A stretch of DNA of 64,000 nt, from NCBI GenBank assembly GCA_948471525.1, contig CAOKSY010000009.1, forward strand, positions 8,779-72,778, read 5' to 3'. How positions within the stretch are numbered: the stretch's first letter is position 1; each line of letters opens with the position of its first letter. The translations under genes and the position numbers were made by a program. Origin of the DNA: an uncultured Clostridia bacterium. Its GTDB lineage: Bacteria; Bacillota; Clostridia; Christensenellales; UBA3700. Below are positions 58,185 to 64,000 of this stretch, piece by piece. The notes below the pieces were generated by a model that worked only from the letters and a program-made list of their open reading frames with translations, made no database searches and was not told the origin of the DNA.

Positions 58185-59276
58185 TTATACGTTGAATCTG
58201 AAAAGCACTACGTCGCCGTCCTTGATGACGTACTCCTTGCCTTCGGATCTGACTTTGCCTTTTTCCTTTGCCGCTACGTAAGAACCGCACTCGAGCAATA
58301 TCTGCCAATCTACGATCTCTGCGCGAATAAATCCTCTCTCGAAATCGCTGTGTATCTTGCCTGCCGCCTGCGGCGCTTTCGTACCCTTGGCGATCGTCCA
58401 CGCTCTCGTCTCTTTCTCGCCGGCGGTAAGATAACTTATAAGTCCCAAGAGGTCGTAACAAGCCGATACAAGCTTGTCCAAGCCGCTCTTGTCTATTCCG
58501 TATTCCTGTTGAAACATTGCCTTGTCGTCGCTGTCCATAGACGCGAGTTCTTCTTCCAATTTAGCGCACAGCACTATCGTCTTTGCGCCTTGCTTCTGCG
58601 CGAAATCCCTCACCTTGGCGACATACTCGTTGTCTCCCGCCGCTACGTCGTCCTCGCTTATGTTGGCGGCGTAAATAACGGGTTTTGCCGTAAGCAGGAA
58701 GAGATCTCTCGCCATCTCTTTTTCCTCTTCGCTCATATCTATAAGCCTAGCGGGGATACCTTTCTCCAACTCGGCATACAGCCTGTCCATAAGCTCTGCT
58801 TCGACAATATATTTTTTATCTCCGCCCTTTGCGGACGTCCTTGCTCTGTTGGCGCGCTTTTGTACGCTCTCCATATCGGCGAAAATGAGTTCGAATTCTA
58901 TAGTCTCGATATCTCTCAGCGGATCTACCGAACCGTCTACGTGAGTGATGTTTGCGTCGTCGAAACATCTCACCACGTGCACTATCGCGTCGACCTCTCT
59001 TATATGCGAGAGAAATTTATTGCCCAGTCCCTCGCCTTTGGACGCGCCTTTGACCAGTCCGGCTATGTCGACGAATTCGAGCGCCGTCGGCGTGACCTTT
59101 TTGCTGTTGTACAGCGCGGCGAGTTTGTCGAGCCTATCGTCAGGTACGGCTACCACTCCTACGTTGGGTTCTATCGTGCAGAACGGATAGTTGGCGCTTT
59201 CCGCTCCCGCCTGCGTGATAGCGTTGAATAGAGTGCTCTTTCCCACGTTGGGAAGTCCTACGACACCGAGTTTCAT
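58185..59276 (-). CDS. ychF: Redox-regulated GTPase/ATPase YchF (OLA1)
   Basis: 363 residues. P-loop ATPase of the Obg superfamily: G1 GLPNVGKST (7-15), G3 DIAGLVKGASKGEGLG (68-83), G4-equivalent NISEDD, TGS domain at the C-terminus (FTAGEKETRAWTIAKGTKAPQAAGKIHSDFERGFIRAEI). Binds the ribosome in other bacteria. Follows plsY by 15 bases. Confidence 0.96.
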   Translation of the reverse strand: MKLGVVGLPNVGKSTLFNAITQAGAESANYPFCTIEPNVGVVAVPDDRLDKLAALYNSKKVTPTALEFVDIAGLVKGASKGEGLGNKFLSHIREVDAIVHVVRCFDDANITHVDGSVDPLRDIETIEFELIFADMESVQKRANRARTSAKGGDKKYIVEAELMDRLYAELEKGIPARLIDMSEEEKEMARDLFLLTAKPVIYAANISEDDVAAGDNEYVAKVRDFAQKQGAKTIVLCAKLEEELASMDSDDKAMFQQEYGIDKSGLDKLVSACYDLLGLISYLTAGEKETRAWTIAKGTKAPQAAGKIHSDFERGFIRAEIVDWQILLECGSYVAAKEKGKVRSEGKEYVIKDGDVVLFRFNV

Positions 59277-59291
59277 TTTCTACCTCTCAAA

Positions 59292-59963
59292 TCATTCGTT
59301 TTCTTTTGCTTCGGCTTGAGGATCTTGAACATCGTCCGTATCCTCCCCGTCGAGCTGTTTGACTTGGTTTTTTCCCACTATGCTCAAAGTATTTTCTTTG
59401 CCGTGGAAAAATCTTATCACGTTGTCTTTGTGTCTGTATATCACAAATACCCATATCAAAAGGCTGCATACTATTGCCGCGACGCTCGAGCGATATTTTA
59501 CGCAATTGACCACCGTCAAAGCCGTCACCGCGAGATAAGAGCCTATAAAGCCTATTTTGCATACGAGCAGATATATTATCAATCCGGCGAATACGCAAGG
59601 TCCGACTATCGGGGTCGTCACCATAAACATTCCCAAAGAAGTCGCGACTCCCTTTCCGCCTTTAAATTTGGTATAGATCGGGAAAATATGACCGATGACT
59701 GCGACCGCGCCCAAAATAAACATCCAATTTGTAGAACCTATCGCAAATCTGCCGATAAGAGCAAACGCCGCGCCTTTTGCGCAATCAAAAGCAAACGTCA
59801 ACGCACCCCAAAGTTTGCCTATACTGCGCATAACGTTCATAGTACCGGGATTGCCGCTGCCGAGTTTTTTGATATTCTTCCCTTTGACTTTTCCTATTAT
59901 CGTCGCCATATTGATCGCGCCTACAAGATAAGCCGCTATGACCGATATTATTTTCCACGCCAT
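59292..59963 (-). CDS. plsY: Acyl-phosphate glycerol-3-phosphate acyltransferase PlsY
   Basis: About 223 residues. First step of phosphatidic acid formation from acyl-phosphate. LGSGNPGTMNVMRSIGK (36-52), GGKGVATSLG (~103-112) and five-plus membrane helices are typical. C-terminal tail (NQVKQLDGEDTDDVQDPQAEAKENE) is longer and more acidic than usual. ATG 59963 with GAGG eight bases upstream. First gene of plsY-ychF-argS. Confidence 0.93.
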   Translation of the reverse strand: MAWKIISVIAAYLVGAINMATIIGKVKGKNIKKLGSGNPGTMNVMRSIGKLWGALTFAFDCAKGAAFALIGRFAIGSTNWMFILGAVAVIGHIFPIYTKFKGGKGVATSLGMFMVTTPIVGPCVFAGLIIYLLVCKIGFIGSYLAVTALTVVNCVKYRSSVAAIVCSLLIWVFVIYRHKDNVIRFFHGKENTLSIVGKNQVKQLDGEDTDDVQDPQAEAKENE

Positions 59964-60199
59964 ATTCACTTCCTCTTCCCTTTGCCATTATTTTAACATA
60001 AAACGTAAAATTGCACAACTTTTTGATATCAATTCAAAATGTAAATAAAAAGCGCATTTTTTGCCGATATGTGTCGATAAAGCACGGAAAATTATAATTT
60101 ATCGTAACTTATGGATGAATTTGCGCGCGATCGCAAAAAAATTAGAGGTTCTTTTGATTGTAATTATTTCCCAATAAAGGCGCTAAAATTTTTTGGGTA

Positions 60200-60229
60200 T
60201 TGACATATTTGCCGCCGTTCCTTTATAAT
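60200..60229 (+). promoter_or_regulatory. Promoter of the lipoprotein gene at 60254
   Basis: TTGACA (60200-60205), 18-base spacer, TATAAT (60224-60229). The 200 bases upstream (59997-60199) are AT-rich with no gene. Confidence 0.8.
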
Positions 60230-60253
60230 TGTTATAGTAAAACGGAGGAAATT

Positions 60254-61321
60254 ATGAAAAAAATATCCATTACGCTTATAGTTATCGTACTCGCTCTTTC
60301 TGCGGTACTGATGTGCGCTTGCGGACCTAAGGTACAATCTACGGAGGCATCGCTCGACTTTGACAATCTCGGTTCAAGACCCAACGCGCAAGCGGCGGCG
60401 AATTCTACTCCGGTAGACGCAAGCAAGATCACTCTAAGTTCGGAAGAGACTACCGATCAAGCAGTGCTCGACTCTATAGAATATCTGCTCAAACTGTCCA
60501 ATCAGAATAATATCGATTGCGACTTCTTTGCGGCGGCGGCTTACGGAACGGGCGAAGCCAAGATCAGATTTACAGGTCAAAACATCGTGGGAAATATGGA
60601 TATCAGAGAATGGCGTATGTACGACAACGGCGAGTACTTCTTCGATTCCTACGGTCTTGTAGTAGGCGGATATACTCTCAAAGAAAACGGCTCTAAGGGC
60701 GGCGTACCCGACAGCTTGGTATCCTTAATAAGCGGCGTACTCAATTATACCGAAAGAGTTTACTCCCCCGACGGCGAGACTTTCTACAAATCCAAAGAAG
60801 GAAAAGCCGACTCGGAATCGCTCATAAAATTCCCCTCGCTCGACGCTATCGAGTATAAGAAGCCCAAGGCTCAAAAGACCGACGTAGACACTTATATCGA
60901 GGAAAACCACTACCGTCACAGCTTCAAGGAATTCACGACCGACAATCTCGACGACGAAAATCTTACGCCCATCACAAGCGGAAAATTGACGTACGACGAG
61001 GCAAACGGCATCTATACGCTCGAATGCGAAGTCAACTGCGAAGACGAGAGAATACTCGATCTTTCTATCAAGAGCATGAAACAGAGTTCGGGTACCGATA
61101 TATTCAAGTACGCTAAAAAACGTCTTACCATAGAGATCTGGGAGTGCGGTCTCGTCAAGAGTTATATCAACATAAACAGATGGGAAGCAACGCTGTTGCC
61201 CACTTCGCTCAAATTGCAAGGAGCAAGCGAGAATTTCTATAATCAGGCATTTACTTACAACAAAGAAGATATCAAAATTATGGTAGTCCCCGACGAAGTC
61301 AAGCAATCGCTGATGAAATAA
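60254..61321 (+). CDS. Lipoprotein of unknown function
   Basis: 355 residues from ATG 60254 (GGAGG seven bases upstream). Signal MKKISITLIVIVLALSAVLMCAC with lipobox LMCAC (Cys23) and an Asn/Ala/Ser-rich linker to about residue 50. Mature domain begins around QAVLDSIEYLLKLSNQNN and alternates beta-strand and charged segments; there is a C-terminal SYININRWEATLLPTSLKL stretch. Family not recognised. Strong promoter and terminator make it a single gene. Confidence 0.75.
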   Translation: MKKISITLIVIVLALSAVLMCACGPKVQSTEASLDFDNLGSRPNAQAAANSTPVDASKITLSSEETTDQAVLDSIEYLLKLSNQNNIDCDFFAAAAYGTGEAKIRFTGQNIVGNMDIREWRMYDNGEYFFDSYGLVVGGYTLKENGSKGGVPDSLVSLISGVLNYTERVYSPDGETFYKSKEGKADSESLIKFPSLDAIEYKKPKAQKTDVDTYIEENHYRHSFKEFTTDNLDDENLTPITSGKLTYDEANGIYTLECEVNCEDERILDLSIKSMKQSSGTDIFKYAKKRLTIEIWECGLVKSYININRWEATLLPTSLKLQGASENFYNQAFTYNKEDIKIMVVPDEVKQSLMK

Positions 61322-61340
61322 GACATTACAAAAACATAGC

Positions 61341-61369
61341 GCTCCTGCGACGTCGCAGGAGCATTTTTT
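61341..61369 (+). terminator. Terminator of the lipoprotein gene
   Basis: Perfect 11-bp palindrome GCTCCTGCGAC / GTCGCAGGAGC followed by ATTTTTTA. Confidence 0.9.
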
Positions 61370-61380
61370 ATCGTCTAAAC

Positions 61381-62253
61381 TCAGACTTCTATCGGACTTT
61401 CGTCAAAATCGGGGATATATTCTTGAGAGGCGCTGGACAGATCTTGCACAAAAGCGTTTGAGAATCCCGCCTTTTCCGCATAAGATACCGCTATTTTGTA
61501 CTCGAGCGGAAGAAGAGGTCGCGCAAGTTCGGGATATTCGAGCGAACGGCCGAAGGGCACGTACTGACCCATAAGCGAAACGTACGCGTCGCAAGATACG
61601 GTAACGGAAATTTTATCCAATACTTTTTTGGTGTTTTCAAGACTATTGGGCAGCACCAAATGTCTTATTATCATACCCTTCTGCATTATACCGTTGTCGA
61701 AAACGTCGATAGGCTGCAATTCCCGCATCTTGGCTATGGCTTGGGAACATACTTCAAAATAGTCGGAACAATTGCTGTATTTGCGCGCAAGCGCATTGTC
61801 TGCGTATTTAAAATCGGGCAAAAAAACGTCTGCGATCCCCCTCAGCCTTTCAAGAGTTTCCACGCTCTCGTAACCTCCGCAATTATATACGATAGGCAGA
61901 GACGGTTTGTATATTTCGACCGCTTGAATAATTCCGTCCGTAAAATGCGTGGGAGTGACCAGATTGATATTGTGCGCTCCCGCATCCTCCAACCTTTTAA
62001 ATATATCGGCAAGACGGCTTGGCGTTATCTCTTTTCCTTTTCCTCGCGATATGCCGTAATTCTGACAGTATACGCATTTTAAATTACAGCCGCTGAAGAA
62101 TATAGTTCCGCTCCCGCGCTCGCCTGAGATCGGCGGCTCTTCCCATCTATGCAGAGATACGCGCGCCACTCGGATCGCCTTTTCGCGACAGTATCCAAAT
62201 TCGTTTTGTCTGTCCGCATTGCATTTTCTCGGACATAAATTGCACAATTCCAT
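61381..62253 (-). CDS. pflX: Radical SAM protein PflX (putative pyruvate formate-lyase activating enzyme-like)
   Basis: 290 residues. N-terminal Cys-rich patch CNLCPRKCNADR...GYC, then the SAM-cluster motif FSGCNLKCVYCQN (53-65), GG(Y)ESVETLERLRG, and the conserved HLVLPNSLENTKKVLDKI. This is the TIGR/COG1313 PflX type rather than PflA. Its substrate is unproven, though the family is often found beside anaerobic metabolism genes. Stop is 12 bases from the facing terminator. Confidence 0.9.
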   Translation of the reverse strand: MELCNLCPRKCNADRQNEFGYCREKAIRVARVSLHRWEEPPISGERGSGTIFFSGCNLKCVYCQNYGISRGKGKEITPSRLADIFKRLEDAGAHNINLVTPTHFTDGIIQAVEIYKPSLPIVYNCGGYESVETLERLRGIADVFLPDFKYADNALARKYSNCSDYFEVCSQAIAKMRELQPIDVFDNGIMQKGMIIRHLVLPNSLENTKKVLDKISVTVSCDAYVSLMGQYVPFGRSLEYPELARPLLPLEYKIAVSYAEKAGFSNAFVQDLSSASQEYIPDFDESPIEV

Positions 62254-62325
62254 AATTTTATTCTATCAAATATTTGCGATCAATTCAAGCTTAGCCCGAT
62301 TGAATTAGAATGGTAATATTTAAAA

Positions 62326-62430
62326 GGATCAGATATCTCCGCTACGGCCGAGATGACAATTTTAAATATTCATAATGTCTTACTGCTAATTCGCCCCAAG
62401 TGAGGCGGGAAGGCAGCTGAGCGAAAAAGA
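62326..62430. repeat. 105-base non-coding repeat, copy A
   Basis: Matches 62759-62863 at nearly all positions: begins with the dispersed palindromic motif (ATCTCCGCTACGGCCGAGATGACA), then ATTCATAATGTCTTACT...CGCCCCAAGTGAGGCGGGAAG and GCTGAGCGAAAAAGA. Only scattered changes (e.g. GATCAGATATC vs GATTAGATCTC). Confidence 0.85.
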
Positions 62431-62591
62431 TAAATATAGATTTCCCGTCTGAGAGACAACTTCGTATAACGGCGCGCCTTTCGCTTGATCGAAAGATATC
62501 CGTCGCTCACCGTGTACGGCAAGTACACTTATGGCTAGGATACTTCCGCCAAAACAAAATCCACACCGCTCTCCAAAGTCTGCAGTCATAG

Positions 62592-62650
62592 ATATAAAAA
62601 ATCGCTCGTACTTGCCGTACGAGTCGACTTTTTGTTATGCCGTTTTGGCG
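62592..62650. repeat. Downstream repeat module with hairpin, copy A
   Basis: AATCGCTCGTACTTGCC through TTATGCCGTTTTGGCG, shared with 62889-62951. CTCGTAC / GTACGAG forms a hairpin with TTTTT on one side and AAAAAA on the other, so it may terminate in both directions. Confidence 0.85.
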
Positions 62651-62758
62651 AAAAATTACTTAATTAATTCTCGTGAGGCGGAAAGCGAGTATCGCGCGTC
62701 TGCCGCGAGTAGAAAACGGAATACTGCGCGGAGAGGGAGAGCAGTCAACTTTATGATA

Positions 62759-62863
62759 GGATTAGATCTCTCCGCTACGGCCGAGATGACAATTTTAAAT
62801 ATTCATAATGTCTTACTACTAATTCGCCCCAAGTGAGGCGGGAAGGCAGCTGAGCGAAAAAGA
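62759..62863. repeat. 105-base non-coding repeat, copy B
   Basis: Copy of 62326-62430, 433 bases further right. The DNA between the copies (62431-62758) also holds the hairpin module and no gene. Confidence 0.85.
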
Positions 62864-62888
62864 AAATTGTAGATTTGCCGTCAAGGCG

Positions 62889-62951
62889 ATATAAGAAAAA
62901 ATCGCTCGTACTTGCCGTACGAGTCGACTTTTTTGTTATGCCGTTTTGGCG
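62889..62951. repeat. Downstream repeat module with hairpin, copy B
   Basis: Copy of 62592-62650, ending with TTTTGGCGG; it adjoins the 3' end of the last gene on the minus strand and probably acts as its terminator. Confidence 0.8.
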
Positions 62952-62998
62952 GCAAAGATGCTGTTTTACTTTCGCTCAGTCTGCTTTTCCGCCGAACA

Positions 62999-64000
62999 TC
63001 ACATCTTACGCCAGATCTTGTATACTTCTCCGCCTGCAAGCGCGATCATCTTGAGCGCATTGGGAGTGATCTCGTCTACGTATACTTTGAACTTCTTGTT
63101 GAGAGACGCGCTCTCTTCGACGATAAGGTAATTCGCGTTGGTCGCGCCGATGCCGCATTCTCTCACTGTATCGATCGTAATGACGTCGCCGTCGTCGAAA
63201 TGAACTGCAATTTCTTCGAGCGTGACCGTAGTCTTGATAAATCTCATAGACTTCGATTCGTCTGTAGATACGTCTGCAAGTACTTCCGCGAATTCATCGG
63301 GCATCATCTCGACGTCCTCGAGTTTGATCTCGTCACGGACAAGATATCCGTAACCTCTTCTTTGCGTCAACGTCAAATCTGCCGCCGACAGATCCTCGCT
63401 GAAATCCTTGTCCTTGTATCTCGGCTTCTTGGCAAGTTCTGCTTTTTCCGCAAGCATTGCTATGAGTTCCTTAGCCCTTGCCACGGCTTGCTTGGAACGC
63501 ACCGGCAACATTGTCGGTATCTCTGCGACAGCTTTCCTGTCGCTCATATCCTTATGACGGAAACGCTTTGGATCGAGACTGTTGGGATCGAGAGCGAAGT
63601 ATACTTTCATAGTCTTTCCATTGATGACTATTCTCGCAATCGTCTCTCTGCCCTTATTGAAGTTCTCCTTCGTCTTGCTTATCCTGCTCTTAATGCCGTA
63701 AGAGAAGAATTCGTTTTTAATTTCCGTATAGAAAGCTTTGATATCGTCGCTCGCAAGTTTCATTTTGGTGGCGTAATCGTATCTCGGCTTTACGCTCTTG
63801 AGTGAAATTTCTTCCTCCTCTTCCTCTTCGTCTTCGTCGTCCTCTTCTTCCTCGGGTTCGACTACCGCTACGACAGGCTCCGGTTCGGGTTCGGGCTCCG
63901 GTTCGGGTTCGGGCTCCGGCTCAGGTTCAGGCTCCGGCTCGGGTTCAGGCTCCGGCTCGGGTTCGGGCTCCGGCTCGGGTTCGGGCTCCGGCTCGGGTTC
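62999..64000 (-). CDS. Protein with (Glu-Pro)n linker, uncharacterised domain and uL15-like C-terminal domain, 5'-truncated
   Basis: Open to the right edge, about 333 residues visible. Order: a (Glu-Pro)n linker of more than 40 residues, an Asp/Glu-rich stretch, then the same domain as in the SipW-operon protein (KPRYDYATKMKLASDDIKAF...NEFFSYGIKSRISK...INGKTMKVYFALDP...AKELIAMLAEKAEL), and finally residues near the C-terminus (VITIDTVRECGIGATNANYLIV...LNKKFKVYVDEITPNALKMIALAGGEVYKI) that follow the ribosomal L15 C-terminal pattern. The ATG at 63763 is internal. Probably membrane-anchored at its missing N-terminus, by analogy with the paralogue at 42.2 kb. Confidence 0.75.
   Translation of the reverse strand, partial: EPEPEPEPEPEPEPEPEPEPEPEPEPEPEPEPEPEPEPEPEPVVAVVEPEEEEDDEDEEEEEEEISLKSVKPRYDYATKMKLASDDIKAFYTEIKNEFFSYGIKSRISKTKENFNKGRETIARIVINGKTMKVYFALDPNSLDPKRFRHKDMSDRKAVAEIPTMLPVRSKQAVARAKELIAMLAEKAELAKKPRYKDKDFSEDLSAADLTLTQRRGYGYLVRDEIKLEDVEMMPDEFAEVLADVSTDESKSMRFIKTTVTLEEIAVHFDDGDVITIDTVRECGIGATNANYLIVEESASLNKKFKVYVDEITPNALKMIALAGGEVYKIWRKM
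63868..64000 (-). repeat. 18-base tandem repeat coding (Glu-Pro)n
   Basis: Repeated GGTTCGGGCTCCGGCTCG-type units (plus-strand reading), each coding three Glu-Pro pairs on the minus strand, running to the window edge. Prone to copy-number change. Confidence 0.85.

Noticed and set aside
62531..62836. Plus-strand reading frame between the 62-kb repeats
   Set aside because: It consists of repeat and hairpin sequence, has no SD, and its codons follow the repeats rather than coding bias.
62912..63805. Plus-strand frame across the last gene
   Set aside because: It is a shadow of the minus-strand uL15-like gene, which has the recognisable domains.

Overview
The window looks like chromosomal DNA of an anaerobic, low-to-medium-GC Firmicute of the class Clostridia, probably an uncultured gut lineage. 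The evidence is SigH, Mini-RNase III, ThyX, CdaA, ComEC/HolA, a cysteine T-box, PflX, rubrerythrin, a SipW/TasA-type secretion cluster and AGGAGG-type ribosome binding sites. The lineage guess rests on recognised protein types, not on a database search. Most genes are on the minus strand.

Layout. 0-7.9 kb: end of a UPF0210 gene and rlmB (+), converging with a minus-strand run that reads aminotransferase, FGGY kinase, catalytically altered aldolase homologue, class II aldolase, mrnC, thyX, sigH. 8-16 kb: M28 peptidase, an XRE repressor divergent from a lipoprotein gene with two operator-like palindromes, gap, a two-helix membrane protein, M29 aminopeptidase, fba. 16-17.5 kb: dispersed repeats and a decayed gene. 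17.6-27.6 kb: lysC, DUF1015, cdaA, an M28-like lipoprotein that has lost its zinc ligands, a membrane protein, holA, comEC, ppa.

27.8-35.0 kb: an AT-rich island inserted beside tRNA-Leu(CAA). An 18-nt piece of the tRNA 3' end recurs at its far edge, with further tRNA-3'-end scars beyond. The island encodes an ECF sigma factor, two secreted or anchored C39-like cysteine peptidases, a single-pass anti-sigma-like protein, a small membrane protein, a truncated ABC exporter fused by deletion to a serine recombinase remnant, and a possible PD-(D/E)XK-like protein. Three promoters inside it share GGGAC-N16-TTGTT with identical spacing and head the peptidase and exporter transcripts, so a self-contained ECF regulon can be read directly from the sequence. 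This is my best candidate for an undescribed system.

35.4-40.1 kb: a giant Gly-rich, Hint-domain surface protein whose reading frame runs about 105 codons past its first ATG without any start codon. 40.3-42.1 kb: a lipoprotein and a DUF1648-type membrane protein. 42.2-50.6 kb: an operon of SipW-dependent secreted proteins (including an 1154-residue beta-helix protein), a SipW-type signal peptidase and an anchored protein with two copies of an uncharacterised domain. The same domain recurs in the gene cut by the right window edge. 50.8-62.3 kb: rubrerythrin, SNF transporter, SDR, T-box-controlled cysE-cysS, plsY-ychF-argS, a lipoprotein and pflX. 62.3-63.0 kb: a duplicated non-coding repeat.
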